Under the pieces are notes generated by a model, which was given only the letters and a program-made list of their open reading frames with translations, did not search any database and was not told where the DNA came from. From positions 3,284,501 to 3,348,500 of the forward strand of contig NZ_JAVTTP010000001.1 of assembly GCF_032248455.1 (NCBI RefSeq): 64,000 nucleotides of DNA, given 5' to 3'. This document shows positions 17,960 to 27,323 of the stretch, piece by piece (the first letter of the stretch is position 1; each line of letters opens with the position of its first letter). The translations under genes were made by a program, and so were the position numbers. The stretch is from Pricia mediterranea (GTDB lineage: Bacteria > Bacteroidota > Bacteroidia > Flavobacteriales > Flavobacteriaceae).

Positions 17960-19312
17960 ATGTCAAAAGACATCAAAATAAACAAAGGCCTGGACATCAA
18001 GCTTGTCGGTGCCGCGGAGCAAACCACCTCAAAAGCCGTTCTTAGCAATGTATATGCCATTAATTTGGACGATTTTCACGGGATAACGCCGAAAATGTTG
18101 CTGAAGGAAGGCGAGGAAATCAAAGCGGGCGAAGCGCTGTTCTACAATAAAAACAACGAGGACATGCTCTTTGTGTCCCCCGTAAGCGGTGAGCTTATCG
18201 AAATAGAGCGGGGTGCCAGAAGACGTATTCTGACCTTGAGAATTTTGGCGGACAAGGAGCAGGAAACGATTGCAAACGTAATCCTGGACGTGGAAAAGGC
18301 TTCCAAGGAAGATATTAAGGCCTACTTGCTCAAATCAGGATGTTGGCCCTTTATCGTACAACGTCCCTATTCCGTCATTGCCGATCCCGATGCCAACCCG
18401 AAAGCGATTTTCGTCTCAGGTCTTGTTACTGCGCCTCTGGCGGCGGACCCCGACTATGTGCTGCAGGGGAAGGAAAAGGAATTACAGGCCGCCATTACGG
18501 CCTTGGGCAAGTTGACGCCCGGCAAGGTGCACGTTTCGGTCGAAAAATCGTCAAAGTCCCCTTTAGCGGAACTGACCGGTATCGAACTGCATAAGGTCTC
18601 AGGTCCGCATCCGGCTGGTTTGGTCGGTACCCAAATCAATAAGATAGACCCCATCAACAAAGGGGAAACGGTATGGACTATATCTCCCCAAGATCTTGTA
18701 ATTATAGGGGAAATGCTATTGACCGGGAAGTTCAATCCCCAGCGCACCGTTGCCTTGGTCGGTTCCTCTGTTAAAAAACCTCAGTATTATACCACGAAGA
18801 TCGGTACCGAGATATCTACCTTTCTCTACGCCAGCGGAGTGAAAGAAGAGCGGTTCCGGGTCATCAACGGCGATGTGCTTACGGGCAGCAAAACCAGGCA
18901 AGATGGCCATTTGGGCTTTTACAACAATACCGTGAGCTGTATTCCCGAGGGCGACGATTACGAGTTCTTCGGATGGAACAAGCCCGTATTCGATAAGGTT
19001 TCCACGACCAGGGCCTTGACCTTTTCATGGTTGCAGCCCGATAAGAAGTACGATCTGGATACCAATACCAATGGGGAGCACAGGGCCTTCGTGGTCACCG
19101 GCATTTACGAAAAGGTCTTCCCGATGGATATCTATCCCCTGCAATTGCTCAAGGCTTGCATGGTTCAAGACCTTGACGAAATGGAACAATTGGGACTCTA
19201 TGAAGTGGCTCCAGAAGATTTTTCACTGACGGAATTCATTTGTATCTCAAAACAGCCCCACCAGCAGATCATTCGTGAAGGATTGGATCTGCTACAAAAA
19301 GAAATAGGATAA
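17960..19312 (+). CDS. nqrA: Na+-translocating NADH:quinone reductase subunit A
   Basis: A 450-residue peripheral subunit on the cytoplasmic side of the Na+-NQR complex, involved in quinone binding. Family marks include the opening INKGLDIKLVGAAEQ, KAGEALFYNKN with a barrel-sandwich hybrid fold, and the C-terminal PLQLLKACMVQDLDEMEQLG and DFSLTEFICISK. It is the first gene of nqrABCDEF; nqrB follows after only three bases. The complex oxidises NADH, reduces quinone and pumps Na+ out, the common respiratory entry point in marine Flavobacteriia. Confidence 0.97.
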   Translation: MSKDIKINKGLDIKLVGAAEQTTSKAVLSNVYAINLDDFHGITPKMLLKEGEEIKAGEALFYNKNNEDMLFVSPVSGELIEIERGARRRILTLRILADKEQETIANVILDVEKASKEDIKAYLLKSGCWPFIVQRPYSVIADPDANPKAIFVSGLVTAPLAADPDYVLQGKEKELQAAITALGKLTPGKVHVSVEKSSKSPLAELTGIELHKVSGPHPAGLVGTQINKIDPINKGETVWTISPQDLVIIGEMLLTGKFNPQRTVALVGSSVKKPQYYTTKIGTEISTFLYASGVKEERFRVINGDVLTGSKTRQDGHLGFYNNTVSCIPEGDDYEFFGWNKPVFDKVSTTRALTFSWLQPDKKYDLDTNTNGEHRAFVVTGIYEKVFPMDIYPLQLLKACMVQDLDEMEQLGLYEVAPEDFSLTEFICISKQPHQQIIREGLDLLQKEIG

Positions 19313-19315
19313 ACT

Positions 19316-20593
19316 ATGAGTGATAAAAGACTGACTTTTAAGAAGAGGCTGCACATTATCAAGCACCATTTTCGGGGCAAGAAAATGGCACCGGCCTTCA
19401 ATGCGCTGCATACGTTTTTATATACGCCAGACGAGACCACGCACAACGGAAGCCATATTCGTGCTGCCGACGACCTAAAGCGTACGATGAACACTGTAAT
19501 CCTGGCGCTGGTCCCGGTGCTGCTGTTCTCGATGTTCAACGCCGGTTACCAGCACTACGCGGCCATTGACGCGGCGAACGGGGTGGCCCGGGAGGTCTCC
19601 GTATTCGGTAATTTTTTAACCTGGGAGAACTTTTGGATCGGCATCATTAAAGTGCTGCCGCTAGTAATAGTTTCGTATGGGGTCGGTTTATTGGTGGAGT
19701 TTATCTTTGCCGTGCTCAGGGGCCATGAGGTAGAGGAAGGCTATTTGGTCACCGGAATGTTGGTGCCTTTGATCGTTCCCATCGATACGCCGCTCTGGAT
19801 GTTGGCCGTTTCGGTAGTATTCGGTGTAATTATCGGAAAAGAGGTGTTCGGGGGTACGGGAATGAATATATTGAACCCGGCCCTTACCATCCGTGCCTTT
19901 TTATTCTTCGCTTATCCTACCTGGATGAGCGGTGACAAGGTATGGGTCTATGAGGCCGTTGATCGCGCCGGGGGTCCCGATGCCATTTCCGGTGAAACCG
20001 TACTGGGCTATCTGGCACAGGGTCAAGAATATTCTTATTCGGTAGCCGATATGTTCTGGGGATTTATTCCCGGTTCGGTGGGGGAGACCCCGACATTTTT
20101 GATACTGCTCGGCGGAATATTCCTGATTTTCAGTAAAATCGCCAGTTGGCGGATCATGCTCAGTGCCATCATCGGTTCTTTGGTGATGGGCCTGATGTTC
20201 AACGGCGTCGTGGAAATGGGATGGATCGGCGAGACCAGTAAATTTTACGGGTTGATGAGCTTCGATTTCTGGAAGCATTTGATCGTAGGCGGACTGGCCT
20301 TTGGAATCGTTTATATGGCGACCGATCCGGTGACGGGAGCGCAGACCAATGTTGGAAAATGGTGGTACGGCTTTTTTATCGGGTTTATGTCCGTCATGAT
20401 CAGGGTCTTTAACCCCGCATATCCCGAGGGTGTATTTTTGGCCATCCTATTGATGAACGTGTTTGCACCGACCATTGATCATTATGTCATTAAGGGGAAC
20501 GTAAAAAGAAGATTGAAACGAATGAAGAACGCCACCATCCTTCCGAAGGATTCCGAAGGTGAGGCAAAGGAACTTCAAGTAGAAACTGCATAG
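19316..20593 (+). CDS. nqrB: Na+-translocating NADH:quinone reductase subunit B
   Basis: A 425-residue membrane subunit. It has the covalent FMN attachment motif GSVGETP; by analogy with the Vibrio enzyme the flavin is bound to Thr258. The binding of riboflavin and Na+ also involves this subunit. About ten membrane segments are visible. Conserved stretches include NILNPALTIRAFLFFAYP and MATDPVTGAQTNVGKWWYG. It overlaps no neighbour but is separated by only 2-3 bases from nqrA and nqrC. Confidence 0.97.
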   Translation: MSDKRLTFKKRLHIIKHHFRGKKMAPAFNALHTFLYTPDETTHNGSHIRAADDLKRTMNTVILALVPVLLFSMFNAGYQHYAAIDAANGVAREVSVFGNFLTWENFWIGIIKVLPLVIVSYGVGLLVEFIFAVLRGHEVEEGYLVTGMLVPLIVPIDTPLWMLAVSVVFGVIIGKEVFGGTGMNILNPALTIRAFLFFAYPTWMSGDKVWVYEAVDRAGGPDAISGETVLGYLAQGQEYSYSVADMFWGFIPGSVGETPTFLILLGGIFLIFSKIASWRIMLSAIIGSLVMGLMFNGVVEMGWIGETSKFYGLMSFDFWKHLIVGGLAFGIVYMATDPVTGAQTNVGKWWYGFFIGFMSVMIRVFNPAYPEGVFLAILLMNVFAPTIDHYVIKGNVKRRLKRMKNATILPKDSEGEAKELQVETA

Positions 20594-20595
20594 CT

Positions 20596-21345
20596 ATGGC
20601 ATTCAATACGGATAAAAATCTCTATACGGTAATCTTTGCGGCCATGATGGTGGTCGTGGTCGGCTCTTTGCTGGCCTTTATGGCATCGAGTCTGGAAAGC
20701 CGCATCAAGGAGAACGAACGCTTTGAGAAACAACAGAACATTTTATACGCCATGGGCGTGAACGAAAATGTCGATAAGGGTGGGGTCGAGTTCGTTCCCA
20801 CCGATATTGTGGAGGGCGAATTCGAAAAATATATCGTCGATCAATTGGTCATTAAAGGCGATAGTATTTTAGAGGATAACGAGGCTTATCTTATCGACAT
20901 GAAGCGGCAACTGGCGCGAATTTCGAAGGGCGAGACCCCTCGACTGCCTTTGTTTGTCGGTGAAAAGGACGGTGAACAACTCTATATCATCCCTATGTAC
21001 GGCAAAGGCCTTTGGGATGCCATCTGGGGCTTTATCGCACTGGACAAGAACATGGTGGTTCAAGGCGTATTCTTCGACCACAAGGGGGAAACTCCCGGGC
21101 TGGGCGCCAACATCAACCAACGCTATTTTATGGATGATTTTACCGGCGAGACCATCATGCAGGATACCCGCTATGCCGGTATCAGTGTTGCCAAGGGCAA
21201 CAACGATCCCTTGAACGAACGTAAAGACGACAATAAGGTCGATGCCCTGGCCGGAGCCACGATTACGGGCGACGGCGTTTCGGCTATGATCAAACAAAGC
21301 GTCGACCTTTACAAGGATTATTTGGACGGAATAAGAGAAAACTAG
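20596..21345 (+). CDS. nqrC: Na+-translocating NADH:quinone reductase subunit C
   Basis: A 249-residue subunit with one N-terminal membrane helix (about 11-31) and a periplasmic FMN-binding domain. The flavin acceptor motif AGATIT near residues 219-224 gives Thr222 as the FMN ester site. The usual GLWDAIWGFIALD and HKGETPGLGA motifs are intact. ApbE, encoded at the end of this operon, is the enzyme that attaches FMN here. Confidence 0.97.
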   Translation: MAFNTDKNLYTVIFAAMMVVVVGSLLAFMASSLESRIKENERFEKQQNILYAMGVNENVDKGGVEFVPTDIVEGEFEKYIVDQLVIKGDSILEDNEAYLIDMKRQLARISKGETPRLPLFVGEKDGEQLYIIPMYGKGLWDAIWGFIALDKNMVVQGVFFDHKGETPGLGANINQRYFMDDFTGETIMQDTRYAGISVAKGNNDPLNERKDDNKVDALAGATITGDGVSAMIKQSVDLYKDYLDGIREN

Positions 21346-21378
21346 TCGAACAAACTAGACCTAACAAAAAATGTAATT

Positions 21379-22026
21379 ATGGCACTGTTGACAAAAAAAG
21401 ATGCTAATCTCATCATCGATCCGTTGACGGACAACAACCCCATTACCATTCAGGTGTTGGGCATTTGCTCCGCCCTTGCGATCACCGCCGAGCTCAAGGC
21501 TTCGGTGGTCATGGCGATAGCCGTTATTTTCGTGATGGGGGTGGGCAACGTGGTCATTTCGTTGATGCGGAACATCATTCCCGCAAAAATCAAGATTATC
21601 GTACAGCTGATCGTAGTGGCCACCTTGGTCATCGTCGTCGATCAGGTGCTCAAGGCCTTCGCCTATGAATTGAGCAAGACATTGTCGGTGTTCGTAGGCC
21701 TTATCATTACCAATTGTATTATTATGGGCCGATTTGAGGCATTCGCCTTAGGCAACGGGTTGTGGAGGTCTTTTCTCGATGGCATCGGAAATGCCTTGGG
21801 GTATGGGGTCATTCTTGTTATCGTGGGGTTTATACGGGAACTTTTGGGGTCGGGTACCCTCTTTGGTTATCCGGTTTTAGGGGATCCGATCGCCAAGACG
21901 GGATTATACGCCACGGGTTATGAGAACAATGGTTTTATGATTATTCCGCCGGCGGCCCTGATTGTGGTAGGCATCATTATTTGGGTACAACGTACACAGA
22001 ACCCGGCATTGGTAGAAGAGGGTTGA
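21379..22026 (+). CDS. nqrD: Na+-translocating NADH:quinone reductase subunit D
   Basis: A 215-residue integral membrane subunit with six helices, forming with NqrE the inverted pair that holds an intramembrane [2Fe-2S] centre. The family marks NNPITIQVLGICSALAIT and FVGLIITNCIIMGRFEAFA carry the two conserved cysteines (in GIC and NC). The length is normal. The gene begins 33 bases after nqrC. Confidence 0.97.
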   Translation: MALLTKKDANLIIDPLTDNNPITIQVLGICSALAITAELKASVVMAIAVIFVMGVGNVVISLMRNIIPAKIKIIVQLIVVATLVIVVDQVLKAFAYELSKTLSVFVGLIITNCIIMGRFEAFALGNGLWRSFLDGIGNALGYGVILVIVGFIRELLGSGTLFGYPVLGDPIAKTGLYATGYENNGFMIIPPAALIVVGIIIWVQRTQNPALVEEG

Positions 22027-22068
22027 TAGTATCAAAGACAAAACAAGTTCAGTATCTAAAAAGTTATT

Positions 22069-22872
22069 ATGTTAGAGCATATCGAATTATTCTTTAGGTC
22101 CATCTTTATCGACAACATGGTGTTCGCCGTGTTCTTGGGGATGTGTTCCTATCTCGCGGTCTCCAAAAAGGTGGCTACAGCGGTGGGTCTGGGAGCGGCC
22201 GTCATTTTCGTATTGGGCGTCACCGTACCCTTGAACTGGCTGTTGGATCAGTACCTATTGCGCGACGGGGCGTTGGCCTGGTTGGGGCCGGAATATGCGG
22301 ACTACAACCTTGGATTTTTATCCTTTATCCTGTTTATCGCCACCATCGCGACCATGGTACAGCTGGTAGAGATCGTAGTGGAGAAATTTTCTCCGGCACT
22401 CTACAACTCCTTGGGGATATTCCTGCCCTTGATTGCCGTGAACTGTGCTATTTTAGGAGGCTCGCTCTTTATGCAGTCCCGCGACATACAGACCTTCGGT
22501 CTCGCCGTCAATTATGGGATTAGTTCGGGCATCGGCTGGTTCCTGGCCATTCTGACCATCGCCGCAATTCGGGAAAAGATACGCTATTCCAATGTCCCGC
22601 CCCCTTTGCGCGGTCTGGGCATCACCTTTATTATAACGGGACTGATGGGTATTGGTTTCCAGAGTTTCGGAGGAATGTTGACCGGGGGTGACGAAGTTCC
22701 ACCTGCAGAAGAGACTACGGTCGAGGTACCTGTAAAAAGTGAGGGGACCAACACGGAACAAACAGTGGAACGTACGGCCGTAACCGGGGCCGATTCCGAG
22801 AAGAAGGAAATAGAAAACGAGCTTTCCAAAAAGGACAAGGAAATCTCCTATACAGAAGCAATAAACCGATAA
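22069..22872 (+). CDS. nqrE: Na+-translocating NADH:quinone reductase subunit E with long C-terminal tail
   Basis: The first 205 residues form the NqrE membrane domain, with VFAVFLGMCSYLAVSKKV and GIFLPLIAVNCAILGGSLF carrying the cysteines of the intramembrane iron-sulfur site. The protein then continues for about 60 hydrophilic residues, rich in Glu, Lys, Thr and Val and ending KDKEISYTEAINR. Classical NqrE proteins have about 200 residues and lack such a tail. There is no frameshift, and nqrF starts three bases after the stop, so the tail is a real part of the gene. Its role is unknown. Confidence 0.95.
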   Translation: MLEHIELFFRSIFIDNMVFAVFLGMCSYLAVSKKVATAVGLGAAVIFVLGVTVPLNWLLDQYLLRDGALAWLGPEYADYNLGFLSFILFIATIATMVQLVEIVVEKFSPALYNSLGIFLPLIAVNCAILGGSLFMQSRDIQTFGLAVNYGISSGIGWFLAILTIAAIREKIRYSNVPPPLRGLGITFIITGLMGIGFQSFGGMLTGGDEVPPAEETTVEVPVKSEGTNTEQTVERTAVTGADSEKKEIENELSKKDKEISYTEAINR

Positions 22873-22875
22873 GAG

Positions 22876-24183
22876 ATGATTCTAGCTACTAGCACGGGCG
22901 GCACCATACTGATCACCGTAGTCGCCTTTCTGATACTGACCATGTTGTTGGTCGCTTTGTTACTGTTCACCAAAGAAAAGCTTTCGCCTTCCGGCCCCGT
23001 TACCTTGACCATCAACGGGGAAAAAAAGATGGAAGTGGAATCCGGAAGTTCCCTGTTGACCACCCTGGGAAACAAAAAGGTCTTTTTGCCCTCTGCCTGT
23101 GGTGGTGGGGGAACCTGTATTCAGTGCGAATGCCACGTGCTTTCAGGAGGTGGTGAAGCCCTGCCCACGGAGACCCCGCACTTTTCCAAGAGGGAACTTG
23201 CCGAAGGGGCCCGGTTGGCCTGCCAGGTGAAGGTGAAACAGGACATGGATATTACGATACCCGAAGAGGTATTCGGAATCAAAAAATGGCCCGCCAAAGT
23301 GGTGCGTAACTACAATGTAGCCTCTTTTATCAAGGAATTCGTGGTCGAGATCCAAGAAGATATGGGCTATAAGGCCGGGGGCTATATCCAGATCGAAATT
23401 CCGCCCTGTGAAATCAAATATGAGGATATCGATATTACCGCCCACCCCGAAGAGCATGAAAAACCGGACAAATTCCAGGAAGAGTGGGACAAGTTCAATC
23501 TATGGCCCTTGGTCATGAAGAATCCCGAGTTGGAAGAGCGTGCCTATTCCATGGCATCCTATCCTGCAGAAGGTAAGGAGATCATGTTGAACGTACGGAT
23601 TGCGACCCCGCCCTGGGACCGCTCCAAGAATGGCTGGATGGACGTGAATCCCGGAATTGCCTCATCCTATATATTTTCCTTGAAAGAAGGTGACGATGTG
23701 ACCATATCGGGGCCTTTTGGCGAGTTCTTTATCAACGAATCCGATTCTGAAATGCTCTATGTCGGAGGTGGTGCGGGAATGGCGCCCATGCGGTCGCATC
23801 TCTACCACCTGTTCAAGACCTTAAAGACGAATCGAAAGGTCTCGTACTGGTACGGGGGCCGTTCGAAGCGGGAACTGTTCTATATCGATCACTTCAAGCA
23901 GTTGGAGAAAGATTTTCCGAACTTTAAGTTTTATATGGCCCTGTCGGAACCTGCGGAGGAAGATGATTGGAAGGTCAAGGAGGATATCGATGCACCGGGA
24001 GACGGTTTTGTCGGATTTATCCACAACTGCGTTATCGACAATTACTTGAGCAAGCACGACGCGCCAGAGGACATCGAGCTTTACTTCTGTGGTCCTCCCT
24101 TGATGAACAAAGCGGTGCAAAAAATGGGAGAGGATTACGGTATTCCCGATGAGCATATCCGATTCGATGATTTCGGAGGATAA
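22876..24183 (+). CDS. nqrF: Na+-translocating NADH:quinone reductase subunit F
   Basis: The 435-residue NADH-oxidising subunit. An N-terminal membrane anchor (about 9-31) precedes a ferredoxin-type [2Fe-2S] domain with Cys75, Cys81, Cys84 and Cys116. An FAD domain with RAYSMASYP and a C-terminal NADH-binding part with VGGGAGMAPMRSHLYHL and YFCGPPLMNKAV follow. It accepts electrons from NADH and passes them via FAD and the iron-sulfur centre to the membrane subunits. An intrinsic terminator lies directly after the gene. Confidence 0.97.
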   Translation: MILATSTGGTILITVVAFLILTMLLVALLLFTKEKLSPSGPVTLTINGEKKMEVESGSSLLTTLGNKKVFLPSACGGGGTCIQCECHVLSGGGEALPTETPHFSKRELAEGARLACQVKVKQDMDITIPEEVFGIKKWPAKVVRNYNVASFIKEFVVEIQEDMGYKAGGYIQIEIPPCEIKYEDIDITAHPEEHEKPDKFQEEWDKFNLWPLVMKNPELEERAYSMASYPAEGKEIMLNVRIATPPWDRSKNGWMDVNPGIASSYIFSLKEGDDVTISGPFGEFFINESDSEMLYVGGGAGMAPMRSHLYHLFKTLKTNRKVSYWYGGRSKRELFYIDHFKQLEKDFPNFKFYMALSEPAEEDDWKVKEDIDAPGDGFVGFIHNCVIDNYLSKHDAPEDIELYFCGPPLMNKAVQKMGEDYGIPDEHIRFDDFGG

Positions 24184-24202
24184 ATAATTTGAAACTATAA
24201 CT

Positions 24203-24233
24203 AAAACCGATGTTCCCACATCGGTTTTTTTTT
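24203..24233 (+). terminator. Intrinsic terminator after nqrF
   Basis: A stem ACCGATG-type arm (24206-24212) pairs with CATCGGT, extended by AAA/TTT pairs, with a six-base loop and a run of nine T. It separates nqrA-F from the small gene and apbE; read-through is still possible. Confidence 0.8.
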
Positions 24234-24254
24234 GATAAAAAAATATGGGTGACC

Positions 24255-24614
24255 ATGGGTAAAGCCCTTACGGAGCAGGAACTGCACAACTTGGCGATGA
24301 ACATTGTCGGAAAACAACTGGAAGCCGAAGGTTACGAATTTATGGGGGTGAACAGTAAACCGAAGAAGAATCCGCAGTTTGTATGCCTGAAAGACAAGCA
24401 ACTGCATTTTATCGTGGTACGGCAGGTGTCCTACCCCGATGATCCCAAGACGTATGACGCGGAGCTCATGCAGAAAATTAAAGACCACGCGGAGAATTTC
24501 GAGGCCAAATCATACTATGCGGGCGTCGGCCTTTCGAATGCCCAGGACCAAAAACTGCCGGTGTACCTGAACGAAGATTATATCGTGGACTACGACGGCT
24601 TGATCGAAGTCTAA
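24255..24614 (+). CDS. Small conserved protein of the nqr locus
   Basis: A 119-residue soluble protein starting at the ATG at 24255 (MGKALTEQELHNLAMN). It has a mixed alpha/beta pattern: helix (ELHNLAMNIVGKQLEAEG), strand (FVCLKDKQLHFIVVRQ), helix (AELMQKIKDHAENF) and strand-rich end (LPVYLNEDYIVDYDG). From memory, this kind of gene follows nqrF in many Flavobacteriaceae and is often labelled NQR subunit F by position. It has no flavin, iron-sulfur or membrane features of NqrF, so that label would be wrong. Its position between nqrF and apbE suggests a role in assembly or maturation of Na+-NQR, which is inference. Confidence 0.75.
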   Translation: MGKALTEQELHNLAMNIVGKQLEAEGYEFMGVNSKPKKNPQFVCLKDKQLHFIVVRQVSYPDDPKTYDAELMQKIKDHAENFEAKSYYAGVGLSNAQDQKLPVYLNEDYIVDYDGLIEV

Positions 24615-24623
24615 TCCTTGAAA

Positions 24624-25628
24624 ATGAAATACACGTATTTAGCCCTCCTTGCCGTACTACTTTTTTCATGTTCGGAAGGTTCGAAAACCCATAAGAACCA
24701 AAATGTGGGCAGTGCTTTGGGTACTTCCTACAGTTTGATCTACCTCTCCGATGAACCTTTGAATCTAAAGCAAGAAATAGATTCGGTATTTGAGGCGGTC
24801 AACCGATCTCTATCTACCTATATTCCGGACTCCGATATCTCCAAAATTAATCGTGGCGACACTACCGTGACGATCGATGCCTTGTTTCGCGATGTGTTTG
24901 AGCTCTCCAAGGAGATCCATCGGAAAACGGACGGCTACTTCGATCCGACAGTAGGCACATTGGTCGATGCCTGGGGGTTCGGTCCCGGGCCTCAAATGGA
25001 CCTTGACAGTACCCGAGTCGATAGCTTGCTGCAATTCGTGGGTTTCGATAAGGTGAACCGGACCGAAAGAAATACCATAACAAAGGCGAATCCCGATATC
25101 CATTTTGATTTCAATGCGATTGCCAAAGGCTATGCCGTCGATCGATTGGCACAGCTTATGGACGCGCATAAGATTCAAAACTATTTGTTGGAAGTCGGGG
25201 GCGAGCTCGTCGCGAAGGGCACGAATACGATAAAGGAAAAGCCTTGGGTCGTAGGAATTGACGATCCCCAGATGGGCGAGACCCGGGAACTTAAGATTTT
25301 GGTCCATCTCAAGGATAGGGCTTTGGCGTCATCCGGAAACTACAGAAAATTCCGGACCGATTCGGTTACGGGAAATACGTATGTTCATACTATCGACCCA
25401 AAAACGGGATTTACCAAAAATGCCAATATTTTAGGAGCTACTACTATCGCAGATACCTGTGCCAAGGCCGACGCCTATGCCACCGCCTTTATGGCTATGG
25501 ATCTGGACAAGACCATCGCATTATTGGCGGATCTCCCCGAACTGGAAGCCTATATCATCTATGTAGATAAGAACGGAGATACCCAGGAATTCATGACCGA
25601 AGGATTCAAGACGATGATTGTGGAATAA
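24624..25628 (+). CDS. apbE: FAD:protein FMN transferase, lipoprotein
   Basis: A 334-residue periplasmic lipoprotein (lipobox LLFSC, Cys18-19 region) of the ApbE family. It transfers FMN from FAD to a threonine of target proteins, above all NqrB and NqrC. Family marks are NVGSALGTSYSLIY near the start, FDPTVGTLVDAWGFGP, DFNAIAKGYAVDRLA, LLEVGGELVAKG and HTIDPKTGF, followed by DTCAKADAYATAFM with the metal-binding aspartate. The ATG at 24624 is chosen over an in-frame TTG two codons earlier. The small gene before it ends nine bases upstream. Confidence 0.95.
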   Translation: MKYTYLALLAVLLFSCSEGSKTHKNQNVGSALGTSYSLIYLSDEPLNLKQEIDSVFEAVNRSLSTYIPDSDISKINRGDTTVTIDALFRDVFELSKEIHRKTDGYFDPTVGTLVDAWGFGPGPQMDLDSTRVDSLLQFVGFDKVNRTERNTITKANPDIHFDFNAIAKGYAVDRLAQLMDAHKIQNYLLEVGGELVAKGTNTIKEKPWVVGIDDPQMGETRELKILVHLKDRALASSGNYRKFRTDSVTGNTYVHTIDPKTGFTKNANILGATTIADTCAKADAYATAFMAMDLDKTIALLADLPELEAYIIYVDKNGDTQEFMTEGFKTMIVE

Positions 25629-25724
25629 CCCATTTGCCCGATAGTCGAGATTTGAATGCGTTGGGACTTGCCTCGATATGTCAAAGTCGTTTACTTGCGA
25701 AAGGTGGGCTTGCCACGCGGTTGT

Positions 25725-26489
25725 TTACTTTCGTACGAGAGGAATGATTTCCCCTAGGGCAAGACGGTACCGGTCCACTTCCGAGGCCGACAATGACGTG
25801 GTATAGTCCACTTCTTCCACGGTGAAACCGATGCTTCTGAGCTTGTCAAAATAGTCCCTTCCGTAAATGCGTACGTGATCGTACTGTCCGAAAATCCCGG
25901 CGCGTTCTTTTTTGTCGGTAATGGAATCGTCTTCAAAGGTGTTATCCCGTTTTAGGTCTTGGGGAACCTGAAAGATACCCCATCCCCCTTTTTTGAGCAC
26001 CCGGTACATTTCGGACATGGCCTGGGTGTCATCGGGAATATGTTCGAGAACATGGTTGCACAAGAGAACGTCAAAGCTATTGTCCTCGAATGGCAGGTCG
26101 CAGATATCGGCCTTGATATCCGCTAGAGGAGAATGGAGATCGGTAGTGGTATAATCTAAGTTCTCGAGCTTGCGGAAACGTTTATAAAAGGCCTGCTCGG
26201 GGGCGAAATGCAGTACCTTTAGGGGGGCGTCAAAGAAATCGGTCTCCCGGTCGAGATACAGCCACAGCAACCGATGCCGTTCGAGCGATAGGGTAGAGGG
26301 GGAGAGCACGTTTTCACGGGGATGCTCGTAGCCATAGGGAAAAAAAGCCTTGAAGCGCTTGCCGTCGATAGGATCTTCGTAGCGATTCCCGCGCATCCAA
26401 AGGGCCAGTAGGGGACGGGCCAGATAGCTAAGTTGTATCAGTATGGGTCTGGGAAAGACATTCAGGAAGAATTTGAAGATCCGTTTCAT
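25725..26489 (-). CDS. Class I SAM-dependent methyltransferase
   Basis: A 254-residue protein with a C-terminal Rossmann methyltransferase domain. Motifs in order are VLHFAPEQAFYKRFRKL (motif I, atypical since it lacks the GxGxG loop), LDYTTTDLHSPLADIKADI (motif II with the SAM-ribose acidic residue), LPFEDNSFDVLLCNHVLEH and EMYRVLKKGGWGIFQVPQ. An N-terminal hydrophobic stretch with ILIQLSYLARPLLALW may associate with a membrane. The substrate is unknown. It lies 9 bases downstream of map and is probably cotranscribed with it. Confidence 0.85.
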   Translation of the reverse strand: MKRIFKFFLNVFPRPILIQLSYLARPLLALWMRGNRYEDPIDGKRFKAFFPYGYEHPRENVLSPSTLSLERHRLLWLYLDRETDFFDAPLKVLHFAPEQAFYKRFRKLENLDYTTTDLHSPLADIKADICDLPFEDNSFDVLLCNHVLEHIPDDTQAMSEMYRVLKKGGWGIFQVPQDLKRDNTFEDDSITDKKERAGIFGQYDHVRIYGRDYFDKLRSIGFTVEEVDYTTSLSASEVDRYRLALGEIIPLVRK

Positions 26490-26498
26490 GGGATACGT

Positions 26499-27317
26499 TC
26501 AAATAACCAACTTCGATTGTCGGAATTCATCCTCCTCGTCACTGTTGATACCCAAGGCCTCATAAATGTACTGGAACGTGGAAAGCAGTTCCGGTTTGCC
26601 ATCGACGATGGCTACATTGTGCTCGAAGTGGGCACTGGGCTGCCCGTCGGCGGTAAGGATGGTCCATCCGTCCTTCAGCTGCTTGATGCGTCGGGTACCG
26701 CGGTTGATCATGGGTTCTATGGCCACGACCATGCCTTCCTTGAACTTTTTGCCCCGGCCACGGCGGCCATAATTCGGCATTTCGGGCGATTCGTGTAGCT
26801 CTTTCCCCAGGCCGTGGCCCACTAGTTCGCGCACCACGCCGTACCCGTGGCTTTCACAATAGTTTTGAATGGCGTAGGCCACATCGCCGACGCGTTTGCC
26901 CACTTTGAATTCACGGATACCGATATAGAGTGATTCTTTGGTGACCCGCAGCAGTTTTTCGGTTTCGGGGTCGATTGCCCCGATAGCAAAAGTATAGGCG
27001 TGATCGCCGTAATATCCGTTTTTTAGGGCACCGCAGTCCACCGAGAGAATATCGCCTTCCTTGAGCGGTTCCTTGTTGGGAATACCGTGTACCACTTGGG
27101 CATTGGGACTCATGTTCAGGGTGTTCGGGAAATCGTACATGCCCAAGAATCCCGGTTCCGCACCCTGTTCGCGAATGAACTCTTCCGCAAGCTTATCCAA
27201 ATATAGCGCGTTTACTCCGGGTTTGATTTCCGATGCCAGCATGCCCAAGGTCTTGGAGACGACCAGGGCACTCTCGCGCATCACTTCTATTTCTTCAGGT
27301 GTTTTTATTTTGATCAT
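26499..27317 (-). CDS. map: Methionine aminopeptidase, type I
   Basis: A 272-residue cytoplasmic enzyme that removes the initiator methionine from new proteins. The metal-binding residues are recognisable: Asp94 in SVDCGA, Asp105 in GDHAYTF, the histidine in VGHGLGKELHE, and glutamates in VVAIEPMI and in the C-terminal FEHNVAI. His78 in VVHGIP is the conserved active-site histidine. It heads a two-gene unit with the methyltransferase. A TATCTTTG box directly precedes the start. Confidence 0.96.
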   Translation of the reverse strand: MIKIKTPEEIEVMRESALVVSKTLGMLASEIKPGVNALYLDKLAEEFIREQGAEPGFLGMYDFPNTLNMSPNAQVVHGIPNKEPLKEGDILSVDCGALKNGYYGDHAYTFAIGAIDPETEKLLRVTKESLYIGIREFKVGKRVGDVAYAIQNYCESHGYGVVRELVGHGLGKELHESPEMPNYGRRGRGKKFKEGMVVAIEPMINRGTRRIKQLKDGWTILTADGQPSAHFEHNVAIVDGKPELLSTFQYIYEALGINSDEEDEFRQSKLVI

Positions 27318-27323
27318 AGGCTA

